Source of the DNA: an uncultured Caldilinea sp.
GTDB taxonomy: Bacteria > Chloroflexota > Anaerolineae > Caldilineales > Caldilineaceae
Assembly (NCBI RefSeq): GCF_937128415.1
Contig: NZ_CAKZMJ010000037.1
Coordinates: 1 to 64,000 of the forward strand
Length of the DNA stretch: 64,000 nt
Reading direction: 5' to 3'
The position numbers and the translations under genes are program-made. Below are positions 1-19,523 of this stretch, piece after piece; within the stretch, counting starts at the first letter, position 1; every line of letters starts with the position of its first letter. The notes under the pieces were generated by a model. That model worked only from the letters and a program-made list of their open reading frames with translations, was not told the DNA's origin and did no database searches.

Positions 1-965
<965 letters not shown>

Positions 966-976
966 AATCCGCTCCA

Positions 977-1510
977 TTAACCGAAGGTTCGCATTTCTGG
1001 TTCGAGCACGAGCGGCTCGCCGGCCAGCAACGCACTCACCGCCGCCCAGATGCGGTCAGGGTCGGGAGGGCAGCCCGGCAAAAAGGCGTCCACATGGATC
1101 ACCTGGTGCAGCGGCAGGACTTTGGGCAGCAAGCGGGGCATGATCTCATCGCCGCCCGTCGGGTGGCGACCCGGCCCCTCGTGATAGACTGCTGTCAACA
1201 CGTCGTCGACGCCGAGTTTGTTGCGCAGGCTGGGCACATTGCCCGTCACGGCGCAGTCGCCAAAGCTGACGACCAACCGGCTGCGGGCGCGAATTTCCTT
1301 CGCCAGCTTCAGGTTGTCGATGTTGGCGACGGCGCCTTCGACCAGCGTCACATCCACATTTTCGGGAAACTCCTTGGCGTCGGCGATAGGGCTGTAGACC
1401 AGCTCAATTTTATCGGCGAGGTCGATCAGCTTCTCGTCGAGGTCCAGAAAGCTCATGTGGCAGCCCGAACAGCCTCCGAGCCAGGCGGTGGCGAATCTTA
1501 CTTTTGGCAT
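977..1510 (-). CDS. hoxY: NAD-linked [NiFe] hydrogenase small subunit HoxY
   Basis: Electron-transfer small subunit that pairs with HoxH in the cytoplasm. At 177 aa it has the short length typical of group 3 enzymes and lacks the Tat signal and extra cluster domain of membrane-bound uptake hydrogenases. Four cysteines suit the proximal [4Fe-4S] cluster: Cys14 and Cys17 in GGCSGC, Cys86 in SFGDCAVTGN and Cys147 in LPGCPPDPD. It begins 3 nt after hoxU and its stop overlaps a possible hoxH start, so the operon is tightly coupled. Methyl-viologen-type or F420-reducing small subunits are alternatives, but the adjacent hoxEFU diaphorase genes decide for HoxY. Confidence 0.94.
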   Translation of the reverse strand: MPKVRFATAWLGGCSGCHMSFLDLDEKLIDLADKIELVYSPIADAKEFPENVDVTLVEGAVANIDNLKLAKEIRARSRLVVSFGDCAVTGNVPSLRNKLGVDDVLTAVYHEGPGRHPTGGDEIMPRLLPKVLPLHQVIHVDAFLPGCPPDPDRIWAAVSALLAGEPLVLEPEMRTFG

Positions 1511-1513
1511 AGG

Positions 1514-2242
<729 letters not shown>

Positions 2243-2266
2243 ACAGCTCGTCTCCTTTAGCGCTTA

Positions 2267-2307
2267 TCCAATCTCCGGGTTTAGATGGCCGAAACTCTGA
2301 GATTGGA
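2267..2307 (-). promoter_or_regulatory. Inverted repeat between hoxF and hoxU
   Basis: TCCAATCTC (2267-2275) pairs perfectly with GAGATTGGA (2299-2307) across a 23-nt loop. It fills most of the only real intercistronic gap in the hox operon. There is no downstream T-run, so it does not look like a full terminator; mRNA processing, stabilisation or partial attenuation between hoxEF and hoxUYH are possible roles. Function is inference only. Confidence 0.4.
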
Positions 2308-2309
2308 GC

Positions 2310-4596
<2,287 letters not shown>

Positions 4597-4717
4597 ACAT
4601 CCCTCGCATTGCTAAAACGACGCCCAAGAGCGCCGCAGATTGACCGGCTCTGCGCCGGAAAGAGAATTTGTGACAGGAGCTTGTCTATTTCACCAACGTC
4701 TGATTCACCAGCATCTG

Positions 4718-4819
4718 ACCCTCATAGGGTACAGGGAAGTGAACGATTTTGCCACAGGCGCAGGGTGAGATATTGTCCTGGACACACGAAGGACGCTTCT
4801 CCTGGTCAACTGACCAGGA
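4718..4819. promoter_or_regulatory. Palindrome cluster upstream of the hox operon
   Basis: Three palindromes lie between hoxE and the preceding gene: ACCCT-CAT-AGGGT (4718-4730), TGTCC-T-GGACA (4774-4784) and the perfect 9-2-9 palindrome TCCTGGTCA-AC-TGACCAGGA (4800-4819). The last is 20 bp with a 2-nt centre, the same architecture as DosR/DevR boxes though not the same bases. It lies 11 nt before the end of the radical SAM gene, so it could instead contribute to that gene's terminator, but no T-run follows. An operator role for hoxE is inference. Confidence 0.45.
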
Positions 4820-4829
4820 ACGATGCTCG

Positions 4830-5771
<942 letters not shown>

Positions 5772-5790
5772 ATGCTGTTCTCAGGGACGC

Positions 5791-6234
5791 TCAATCCTGA
5801 GCGCGGATCAACAGCAACGGGCGGTCCGCCTTTTGCAGAATGCCGGCGGCCACGCTGCCGTAAAAGACGCGCGATAGCCCCGTGCGACCGTGGCTGGCCA
5901 TGGCGATGAGGTCGGCCTGCTCGCGTTCGGCCACATCGAGAATGGTGCTCACAACCGGTCCGGTTTCCACCACCGCCTTCGCCTCGATCCCCTGCCCGCG
6001 CAATTCGCCTTCTTTGGCCGCCAGGTAGCTCTTGACTTCTTGCAACACGCGGTCAGCTGCTTCTTTGTCGACGTAAGGGACCATATCGTATGGGGTGACC
6101 ATGGCCACGATCGGTTCGACCACCTGCAAAAGCACCACTTTGGCGTTATACTTGGTCGCCAACGAGACGACGTGAGGCAGAATCTTTTCGGCGCGAGGCG
6201 AACCGTCCAACGGCACGAGAATTGTCCTGTACAT
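5791..6234 (-). CDS. Universal stress protein (UspA family)
   Basis: 147-aa single-domain Usp protein, probably an ATP-binding cytosolic stress factor. It starts MYRTILVPLDGSPRAE and ends ADRPLLLIRAQD, both standard for the family. The nucleotide loop reads A-x2-G-x9-G-S (ASHGRTGLSRVFYGS), with alanine for the usual first glycine. The start at 6234 is set by AGGAGG a few bases upstream; an ATG five codons earlier has no ribosome site. It sits between the radical SAM gene and the DosR-like regulator. In mycobacteria Usp genes are prominent DosR targets, so shared oxygen/redox control is a reasonable inference. Confidence 0.9.
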   Translation of the reverse strand: MYRTILVPLDGSPRAEKILPHVVSLATKYNAKVVLLQVVEPIVAMVTPYDMVPYVDKEAADRVLQEVKSYLAAKEGELRGQGIEAKAVVETGPVVSTILDVAEREQADLIAMASHGRTGLSRVFYGSVAAGILQKADRPLLLIRAQD

Positions 6235-6249
6235 AGAGAGCCTCCTCAA

Positions 6250-6274
6250 GGTTCGTGTTTTTAGGGTTCGTGTT
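6250..6274 (-). promoter_or_regulatory. 10-bp direct repeats upstream of the universal stress protein gene
   Basis: GGTTCGTGTT occurs at 6250-6259 and again at 6265-6274 (15-bp period), just 5' of the stress-protein ribosome site. Possible operator half-sites; no promoter hexamers are clear nearby. Confidence 0.3.
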
Positions 6275-6306
6275 GGTCGACATCCGCAGCGCGGTGCATG
6301 CAGAGG

Positions 6307-6972
<666 letters not shown>

Positions 6973-7047
6973 AGGCTGTTGTTCGGTAAAGGATGACGGA
7001 CGCCATGATGGATGATGATGATGGATGTTGGTCTCCACTGCCCGTTG

Positions 7048-7076
7048 TTGACAACGACGCTCGATGCCGTTTTCAT
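7048..7076 (+). promoter_or_regulatory. Candidate promoter for the DosS-like kinase
   Basis: TTGACA (7048-7053), 17-bp spacer, TTTCAT (7071-7076). The -35 is perfect and the -10 matches 4 of 6 bases. It lies about 65 bp before the kinase start and overlaps the opposing promoter of the response regulator. Confidence 0.4.
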
Positions 7077-7083
7077 TATAACA
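7075..7083 (-). promoter_or_regulatory. Extended -10 promoter for the response regulator
   Basis: On the minus strand the bases read TGTTATAAT, a perfect TATAAT with the extended TGn motif and no good -35. It would give a leader of roughly 95 nt that includes a GAT/ATG-rich simple repeat (about 7004-7025). Confidence 0.5.
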
Positions 7084-7140
7084 TAGCGTCGACAAGGGCG
7101 GAGTTCCATAGAGAACGAATCAAAGGCAACGGTTGCATAC

Positions 7141-8520
<1,380 letters not shown>

Positions 8521-8521
8521 T

Positions 8522-8552
8522 CGACGCCGACGTGCGAGGCGCGCCGGCGTCG
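8522..8552 (+). terminator. Hairpin after the sensor kinase gene
   Basis: CGACGCCG (8522-8529) pairs with CGGCGTCG (8545-8552) directly after the stop. Only GTTT follows, so it is a weak candidate for an intrinsic terminator. The 200 bp beyond it also hold a TGTCACC/GGTGACA hairpin (about 8607-8627) and a T7 tract before the ABC gene. Confidence 0.35.
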
Positions 8553-8751
8553 TTTGGACTTGTCGGCGATAGGGTGGAGACGTCGGCCTCGCAATGAACA
8601 ACATCTGTCACCGCGTCAAGGTGACACCTGCCCCTGGTTTTTTTCGGTGGAGAATTCCATACTCTGACAGGAGAACGAGCATTTTGAGCGCCAGAGCACG
8701 CCTGGCCTTGCAATTTTCCGTGGCAATGCGCGCAACGGTGAAAGGGGTTTT

Positions 8752-10402
<1,651 letters not shown>

Positions 10403-10421
10403 GGAAGGAGAAGCGTGAACC

Positions 10422-10772
<351 letters not shown>

Positions 10773-10849
10773 TGCTTCTTGTGAGACAAACCGCTGCGCA
10801 GCGATAGGCCGATTTGGCGCACCCTGGCCGTCAAACGTATCATCAGCCT

Positions 10850-12043
10850 ATGGCTGCGCATGTTCGCGTCTTCGTTATCTTCACCGCCGCCTATTTCCTT
10901 TCTTATTTTTATCGTTCCGCCAATGCGGTGATTGCGCCCGATCTGGCGCAGGAGCTTGCTCTGGATGCATCGCAGCTGGGCTTGATGACCGGCCTCTTTT
11001 TTGCGGCGTTTGCAGCGGTTCAGTTGCCGTTAGGAGTTGGGCTGGATCGATTGGGGCCGCGCTGGGTCACCTCGGCGTTAATGCTGGTCGGCGCAGCGGG
11101 CAGCTTGCTTTTCGCCTCTGCGCATAGCCTGGCTGCGCTTGCGCTCGGGCGGGCGCTGATCGGGGTGGGCATGGCGGGCGTCTTGATGGGCGCGCTGAAA
11201 GCATTCAGCCAGTGGTATTCGCCCCTTCGTTATCCGGCGCTCTCTGGGTTGCTGGTGGGCCTCGGTTCGGCGGGCGCACTGGCCGCGGCCACGCCGCTGG
11301 CTTGGTTAAACGAAACGGTGGGATGGCGCGCCGTCTTTGGCGTCGGCGCAGGAGCAGTCGCCGGTGTGGCCGCCGCCATTGCGCTGGGAACGCGCAACGC
11401 GCCGCCCGGCGTCCCTTGGCCCGGACAATCCGTCGATCTGCGGGCGCTGCAAACGGTGTTCGGCGATCTTCGTTTCTGGCGGATAGCGTTGTTGGTCTTT
11501 TTCACCAATGGGACGTTGCTGGCGTTTCAGGGGTTGTGGGCCGGGCCCTATCTCAACGACGTGTATGCAGCCGATGCGCTCACCCGCGGCAATGTCTTGC
11601 TGTGGCTCAGCGCAGGCGTCACGGTCGGTTTTCTGCTTTCCGGTTGGCTGAGCACACGGTTGGGCTTGGCGAACCTGGTGACTTTGGGCGCTGCGCTTTT
11701 CATTGCGACACAGGTTGCGCTGGCGTTGCATCCGCCGCCGGCGGTGATGGCGCCAGTGGGCGCGCTCTTTGGGCTGAGCGGCGGCCTCACAATCATGTTA
11801 TTGGTGCAGCCGCGCTACGTGTTCCCTATCGCCGTCACGGGGCAGGCCACGACCGCCGTCAACCTTTTCGCCATCGGCGGCGCGGCGTTGGTGCAATGGT
11901 GGATGGGGCTGATCATCGGCCTCTTTCCCGGCGTCGACGCCCGCTATCCGCCCGAGGCCTACAGCGCAGCGCTGATGGCGATGGCCACCGGCACCGCCGC
12001 CATGCTCATGTTCTACTGGCCGATGCGCAGGAGCGCAGCATGA
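10850..12043 (+). CDS. MFS transporter
   Basis: Polytopic carrier of about 397 aa with roughly 12 helices. It resembles sugar-phosphate/nitrate-type members of the major facilitator superfamily, with the loop 2-3 motif GLDRLGPRWV after helix 2. ATG 10850 is used here. An in-frame TTG at 10814 would add 12 residues, and neither start has a clear ribosome site. The stop overlaps the start of the cation transporter gene (ATGA), so they form an operon. Substrate unknown. Confidence 0.85.
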   Translation: MAAHVRVFVIFTAAYFLSYFYRSANAVIAPDLAQELALDASQLGLMTGLFFAAFAAVQLPLGVGLDRLGPRWVTSALMLVGAAGSLLFASAHSLAALALGRALIGVGMAGVLMGALKAFSQWYSPLRYPALSGLLVGLGSAGALAAATPLAWLNETVGWRAVFGVGAGAVAGVAAAIALGTRNAPPGVPWPGQSVDLRALQTVFGDLRFWRIALLVFFTNGTLLAFQGLWAGPYLNDVYAADALTRGNVLLWLSAGVTVGFLLSGWLSTRLGLANLVTLGAALFIATQVALALHPPPAVMAPVGALFGLSGGLTIMLLVQPRYVFPIAVTGQATTAVNLFAIGGAALVQWWMGLIIGLFPGVDARYPPEAYSAALMAMATGTAAMLMFYWPMRRSAA

Positions 12044-12963
12044 CCGTCCCCGCCCTTTCCCCGGCGCCGCCGTCGTTGCGGCGCTATATCCACCTTTCGA
12101 TCGCCGCAGCGATTTTGACCATCTCTCTGAAAGGGCTGGCGTACTATGTGACGGGCTCGGTCGGTCTGTTGTCCGATGCGCTGGAGTCGCTGGTGAACCT
12201 GGCGGCGGCGTTGTTGGCGCTTCTACTGCTCACCATCGCCGAGCGCCCGCCCGATGAAGAGCACGCCTATGGCCACAGCAAGGCGGAGTATTTTTCGAGC
12301 GCGGCCGAAGGCGCGCTCATTTTGCTGGCCGCCTACAGCATCATTGCAACCGCCATTCAGCGCATTCTGGAGCCCCAGCCGCTGGAAAACATCGGCGTCG
12401 GTCTGGTCATCTCGGTGATTGCTTCGGCGATCAACTTCGGCGTGGCGCGCGTGCTGATGCAGGCGGGGCGCCGCCACAACTCGATCACGTTGGAGGCGGA
12501 CGCCCAACATCTGATGACCGACGTGTGGACCTCGGCGGGCGTGGTCATTGGCGTGATCGCAGTGGCGTTGACCGGTTGGCTGATCCTCGACCCGTTGATT
12601 GCGCTGGCGGTGGCCGCCAACATCATCTGGTCGGGCGTGCAGTTGATGCGTCGTTCTGCGTTGGGCTTGCTCGATTCGGCGATTCCCCAGGAGGAGCGGC
12701 GGCAAGTGGCGGAGATTCTCGACCGATACGCTCCGCAGGGAGTGCAGTATCACTCGCTGCGCACGCGTCAGGCGGGGCAACGCCGCTTCATTTCTGTGCA
12801 TGTGTTGGTGCCGGGCAAATGGACGGTGCAGCGAGGCCACAATCTTCTTGAAGAGATCGAGCGCGACGTCCGCAACGCGCTGCCCGGCCCCACGACGATC
12901 CTCACACACCTGGAGCCGGTCGAAGACCCCGTTTCGATGGAGGACATCGAGATCGATCGCTGA
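12040..12963 (+). CDS. Cation diffusion facilitator family transporter
   Basis: 307-aa divalent-metal/proton antiporter, probably exporting Zn, Fe, Co or Mn from the cytoplasm. Six helices occupy about 15-210. SDALES (45-50) in helix 2 and HLMTD (157-161) in helix 5 supply the transport-site Asp and His/Asp residues, and YGHSKAEYF is a family hallmark. The C-terminal cytoplasmic domain (about 215-307) has the usual metal-sensing ferredoxin-like fold with VHVLVPGKWTVQRGHNLLEEIE. The ATG at 12040 overlaps the MFS stop, and GGAG precedes it. Metal specificity cannot be read with confidence. Confidence 0.9.
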   Translation: MTVPALSPAPPSLRRYIHLSIAAAILTISLKGLAYYVTGSVGLLSDALESLVNLAAALLALLLLTIAERPPDEEHAYGHSKAEYFSSAAEGALILLAAYSIIATAIQRILEPQPLENIGVGLVISVIASAINFGVARVLMQAGRRHNSITLEADAQHLMTDVWTSAGVVIGVIAVALTGWLILDPLIALAVAANIIWSGVQLMRRSALGLLDSAIPQEERRQVAEILDRYAPQGVQYHSLRTRQAGQRRFISVHVLVPGKWTVQRGHNLLEEIERDVRNALPGPTTILTHLEPVEDPVSMEDIEIDR

Positions 12964-13080
12964 TCGGGCGCAGTTCTGGCCTGGATCGATGAACGATCCC
13001 TACAACCTTTTGACACCCCCGCAGGCGCGGCGCGTAGCCGCGTTCCTTCTGTCTCCTGTTCTCCAGAGCTGGCGAGGAGA

Positions 13081-13098
13081 GGCGGCTGGAAAGCCGCC
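13081..13098 (-). terminator. Hairpin between convergent CDF and UDP-sugar pyrophosphorylase genes
   Basis: GGCGGCT-GGAA-AGCCGCC, a 7-bp stem with a tetraloop, starts 2 nt past the TAG stop of the minus-strand pyrophosphorylase gene. No long T-run. The 137-bp gap also contains a GC-rich GCGCGGCGCGTAGCCGCG stretch. Probably ends transcription from one or both sides. Confidence 0.5.
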
Positions 13099-13100
13099 CT

Positions 13101-14531
13101 CTACGATCTGTCTCTCGATGTCGCCTCTTCGAGCACGGCGCCGTCGGGGATGCGCAACGGCTCGCCCTCCGGCGCTTCGATGACGACCCTGCCTGCGACC
13201 GTCACGTTGGCGCCAAAGGTGACATCTCCGCGCACGGTCAGGCTGATGCAGCGGCGCAGCGAGGGCGCGCCGGCCGGGAAGCGCGCCTTCATGGCTTCAT
13301 AGAGCAGGTAGTAGCGGTCATCGAGCGTCGCCACAGGCGGCGTCCCGTTGCATTCCGGCGCCAGCGAAAGCGTGTAATCTTCGTTGAGATGATACGCGTC
13401 CGACATCAGCACGAGCAGGTCGCTGTTTTTCTTCACCGGCGCGAAGCGGCTGCGCGGGACGCAGATCGCCTGCGCGCCCTCAAAAACGCCGATCGCAGAG
13501 CCCATCGCCGTCTCCAACTGATAGACCCGCGGGGTCGTCGGGTCGGTCGGATCGATCGGCTTTTCATTGCGAATCAACGGCAAGCCCAAGACGCCATGGC
13601 GACGCTCCAATGTCTCCGCCAGCGCGCGCAGGTTGATCCACAGGTTATTGGTGTTGAAGTAGCGATAGAGGTGAATATCCTGAAACTCAGCCTCCTCTTC
13701 GGGCGGACATTGCGCCGACTCGCGCAGGATCAGGCGGCCATCGCTGCTGCGCGCCAGGTGTCCGCCTTTGCGGTCGGCGGGCGTGCGCTGCGCCACCTCC
13801 ATGAGGAACGGAATGCGATTGTGGGCGAAGTGACCCAGGATGGCGAGATCGAGCACTGCGCCCAGGTTGTCGACGTTGGAGACAAAGGCGTACTCGTAGC
13901 CCGCATCGAGCAAGGTGGAGAGCATGCCGCTGTCCATCAGGGCGGGATAAATGTCTCCGTGTCCAGGAGGGCACCACTCTTTTTCCGGGTCGGCGGGCCA
14001 CTCTGCAGGCGACAGCGTTTCCTTCCAGACCTTTGGCTCCATATGTTGCATAAAGTCGAGCGGAACGCCCTGGATTTTGAGTTCAGGATAGGCCTCCAAC
14101 GCCCGCAGGGTTGCGTCGCGTGTGTGAAAGCTGTTCATGAGCACCAGCGGGATCGAGACGTCGAAGCGCTTGCGCAGCGCCAGCACCTGACGCACGATGA
14201 TGTCGAGGAAGGTGAGTTCGCCCTTGACCGGCAGCAAGGATTTGGGGCCGTCGATGCCCATGCTGGTGCCAAGCCCGCCATTGAGCTTCAGCACAAAGGC
14301 GCGCCGCAGCGCCTCTTCGCCTGCGCGCTGCAGCGATGCATCGAGTTCGTGGTAGGAGGGCAACGCTTCCACAGGTTGCGCTTCCTGGCGAGAGATATAC
14401 CCGGTGGCGCCCTGCACGAGCTGCTCGTAATAAAAGCGAAAATTGTCGATGAATGTCTGGGAAAGTCCTGCGCTGCGCATCTTGCGCTCGAAGGCGGCGA
14501 AGGCAGACGCCGTTGTCTGATGGGTCGTCAT
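13101..14531 (-). CDS. UTP--sugar-1-phosphate uridylyltransferase (eukaryote-type UDPGP family)
   Basis: 476 aa. It makes UDP-glucose (or a related UDP-sugar) from UTP and sugar-1-phosphate and would feed the glycosyltransferases elsewhere in the window. LKLNGGLGTSMGIDGPKS (81-98) is the nucleotide-binding loop of the UGP2/UDPGP superfamily, distinct from bacterial GalU. Further family marks are FVSNVDNLGA, FNTNNLWIN and VPRSRFAPVKK. The C-terminal end carries a short left-handed beta-helix-like tail (FGANVTVAGRVVIEAPEG). It lies downstream of the gamma-glutamyltransferase gene on the same strand but has its own candidate promoter with a tandem repeat. Confidence 0.88.
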   Translation of the reverse strand: MTTHQTTASAFAAFERKMRSAGLSQTFIDNFRFYYEQLVQGATGYISRQEAQPVEALPSYHELDASLQRAGEEALRRAFVLKLNGGLGTSMGIDGPKSLLPVKGELTFLDIIVRQVLALRKRFDVSIPLVLMNSFHTRDATLRALEAYPELKIQGVPLDFMQHMEPKVWKETLSPAEWPADPEKEWCPPGHGDIYPALMDSGMLSTLLDAGYEYAFVSNVDNLGAVLDLAILGHFAHNRIPFLMEVAQRTPADRKGGHLARSSDGRLILRESAQCPPEEEAEFQDIHLYRYFNTNNLWINLRALAETLERRHGVLGLPLIRNEKPIDPTDPTTPRVYQLETAMGSAIGVFEGAQAICVPRSRFAPVKKNSDLLVLMSDAYHLNEDYTLSLAPECNGTPPVATLDDRYYLLYEAMKARFPAGAPSLRRCISLTVRGDVTFGANVTVAGRVVIEAPEGEPLRIPDGAVLEEATSRDRS

Positions 14532-14594
14532 GATCGCTTTGTTCCGATGGTTGTTTTGATTGGAGTGATGAATTGTCTTGAAGCAATGGCTTTT

Positions 14595-14639
14595 GATATA
14601 TAGATGCAGCTTGCACGCTCAACCTTCACGCTCAACCTT
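14595..14639 (-). promoter_or_regulatory. Promoter with tandem 13-bp repeat upstream of the pyrophosphorylase gene
   Basis: Minus-strand TTGAGC (14622-14617), 16-bp spacer, TATATC (14600-14595). The -35 lies inside the second of two perfect tandem copies of AAGGTTGAGCGTG (14639-14627 and 14626-14614). Start codon is about 57 nt beyond the predicted transcription start. Confidence 0.45.
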
Positions 14640-14658
14640 GTTGTGTGCGGTTGTGATT

Positions 14659-16343
<1,685 letters not shown>

Positions 16344-16347
<4 letters not shown>

Positions 16348-16703
16348 AGCGGCGCCCCCATGTCGCGGTTGCCGGCGCCTGCGCGTCGGGCGGCGCGGGC
16401 CGCCTCTTCTTTGTTGCGGTCGCGAATCACATAGACCAGAAAGACGATGTAAACCGGGATCGCCAGCAACGCCACCCATCGCCCTGTGGCGCCTGCTCCC
16501 AACGCGCCGAGAAACGCGCCGATGGCGAGCAGCGCCCACACCAACGAGTGGAAATAGCGCAGCACAATGTGCTCGCTCAGGCTGCGCGAGGTCAGTCGTC
16601 TCGGGCCGGGTTTGGGCCAGAAGAAATAGTAGCCCACGGCGATCGCCAGACAGAGAAGACCCCAGAAAATCAGTGGCACGCCTAGCAGTGTTTCAGTCCA
16701 CAT
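16344..16703 (-). CDS. Small membrane protein, unknown function
   Basis: 119 aa with about three hydrophobic helices (roughly 7-27, 50-68 and 74-93) and a basic tail rich in Arg/Ala. No family recognised. It overlaps the gamma-glutamyltransferase gene by 4 nt and is the first gene of that two-gene unit, so it might be an accessory membrane partner; this is inference. The gene is supported by codon position bias and the overlapping ATGA junction. Confidence 0.65.
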
Positions 16704-16888
16704 TCTCCTATCTGTCCCTTTGCGTCACCGCCGCAGTTGCGCTCGCATATAGGCAACAGCGTTCTCTCTTTGCAACATCAGTGAACATGAAATCACATCC
16801 TCACTGAAACGAGAAATCACTCATTCTAGAAAAGTTTGCTTTTCTTTCTTGTTGCTATTCTGGCGAAATGCGTTTTTTAGTTGTTTCG

Positions 16889-16917
16889 TTGATTCGAGAA
16901 TGGTTTACTCTTATAAT
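16889..16917 (+). promoter_or_regulatory. Sigma-70-type promoter for the SH3-repeat protein
   Basis: TTGATT (16889-16894), exact 17-bp spacer, perfect TATAAT (16912-16917), in a locally AT-rich stretch (about 16740-16960). Transcription would start near 16924, giving a ~40-nt leader with an AAAGGAG ribosome site. The best promoter match in the window. Confidence 0.75.
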
Positions 16918-16963
16918 TTCTTTAAGATTTTGTAGGGTTCTATTTCTTGAAAAGGAGAAGAAC

Positions 16964-18268
16964 ATGAGACGCTCTCTACTTGCTCTGGCGGCCGTCTTGA
17001 TCATCTGCATTGTACTGATCGGCGGCGTCTCCATGGTTTCAGCGTTTTTGGTGGAGCCAGGGACCAACACCTCACAGTCTACTGCAAATCCATTGACTCC
17101 AACCAATATCGTTGCGAATGAATTTTCGTCTCTGCAAAATCTTAGCTTATCGGAGGCGTCAGAAGCCACCGGCGTGGAGGCTGATTCCACCGGAATCTCT
17201 TATCAGTTGATAGGAAACGTCTCCGACTTGGCATCCAACGCCGAAAAACCGACTGAAAGCGTCGGGATGGCGTCGCCGAAAACCGAGGCGGCGCCCTTCG
17301 TCGTTGGGGTGCAAGATGTTTTTCTGTACGCCGGGCCGGATTTTGGCTCCGAACAGGTCGGCTCTCTGAAGGCGGGCAACGCAGTGCGCGCTCAGGCCTG
17401 CAATCCAGGTTGCACCTGGCTCCGACTTGACTCCAGCCGCTGGATTCCGAGCGAAGCGGTGGGGTCGCCTCCCGCCGGCCTGCCGATCGTCGACGCCGAG
17501 GCGACTCCGACGGCGACTGCGCCGGTCGTTTTCGTCTGGCCGACGGTGACCCCGACGCCGCTTCCTACGCCGACTGCGGAGTGGAGCGGTCCCCGCGCGA
17601 AAGAGTATGCGATTTTGCGGCGAGGGCCGGGCACTATCTACGACCGCGTGGGAGTGGCTGCTCCTGGCGCTCCGTTGCGCGTCACGGCGCAAAATCAGGC
17701 GGGAGATTGGTATCAGCTGGAAAATGGCGCATGGGTGGCCGCCTTTTTGTTGGATCAACGACCTGGCGAGTTGCCGGTCGCCGCAAATATTCCGCCCCGG
17801 CCTGCGGGCGCTCGCGATCTGGCGGTGACCTTCTCTTCTCCCTGGTATGCATGCATCCAGAGCATGAGCGCCTTCGCCAATGACGAGGGAGAGAACGTCC
17901 AACAGTGGGTGTATCGCAGCTTCCGAGTGACCCTGTCCATCGAAAACCTCAACACCACGCCGGTCTTGCCCGTCTACCGTCCAACGCGGTGGATCATCAC
18001 GGATGGCGTCGTGGACTCCGTGGAGACGGTAAGCTGGCGTGCAAAAGATTCGAGGCCGGTGACCGAGCGTCAATCCATTCTGTACTATCAAGATGTCTCT
18101 CGCCCAGAAACCTGGTATTTGTTGTCATTGGGGCGGGAGCAGTGGGTGAAAGCTGTGGAGTTCGAGTGGAACGGCGAGGTGCACCGCGTCGAGTACACGC
18201 TGGACGAGGCCAGAAATCAACAAAATTATCGAGATTGTGGGCCTTCGAGAAACGGCTCGGATGGGTGA
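16964..18268 (+). CDS. Secreted/anchored protein with two SH3-like domains
   Basis: 434 aa. An N-terminal hydrophobic segment (about 4-28) serves as signal or anchor. Two bacterial SH3-like modules follow: one around VQDVFLYAGPDFGSEQVGSL and one around EYAILRRGPGTIYDRVGV, separated by a Thr/Pro-rich linker (PTVTPTPLPTPTAE). The C-terminal ~150 residues (from ARDLAVTFSS) look like a beta-rich domain I do not recognise. Probably an extracytoplasmic protein that binds cell-wall or surface polymer. ATG at 16964 follows AAAGGAGAAGAAC. It has its own strong promoter and is likely monocistronic. Confidence 0.8.
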   Translation: MRRSLLALAAVLIICIVLIGGVSMVSAFLVEPGTNTSQSTANPLTPTNIVANEFSSLQNLSLSEASEATGVEADSTGISYQLIGNVSDLASNAEKPTESVGMASPKTEAAPFVVGVQDVFLYAGPDFGSEQVGSLKAGNAVRAQACNPGCTWLRLDSSRWIPSEAVGSPPAGLPIVDAEATPTATAPVVFVWPTVTPTPLPTPTAEWSGPRAKEYAILRRGPGTIYDRVGVAAPGAPLRVTAQNQAGDWYQLENGAWVAAFLLDQRPGELPVAANIPPRPAGARDLAVTFSSPWYACIQSMSAFANDEGENVQQWVYRSFRVTLSIENLNTTPVLPVYRPTRWIITDGVVDSVETVSWRAKDSRPVTERQSILYYQDVSRPETWYLLSLGREQWVKAVEFEWNGEVHRVEYTLDEARNQQNYRDCGPSRNGSDG

Positions 18269-18342
18269 GAAACGGCCCGTTGTAGTATACTGGTGAACAG
18301 TGAATCGCATCCCTGTAGGAACGCCGTCAGCCGGGAGCCGCC

Positions 18343-19500
<1,158 letters not shown>

Positions 19501-19523
19501 ACGTAGAAGGTGTAAGATTGCAA

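Noticed and set aside
8607..8643. Intrinsic terminator from the TGTCACC/GGTGACA hairpin and T7 tract
   Set aside because: About ten bases separate the stem from the T-run, too far for a standard intrinsic terminator.
11212..12039. N-terminal extension of the cation transporter into the MFS gene
   Set aside because: Out of frame with the MFS protein and Arg-rich; ATG 12040 with GGAG and a 4-bp stop overlap gives the normal family N-terminus.
16348..16539. N-terminal extension of the gamma-glutamyltransferase
   Set aside because: Arg/Gly-rich and unlike the family; it overlaps the 119-aa gene, whose stop overlaps the preferred ATG.
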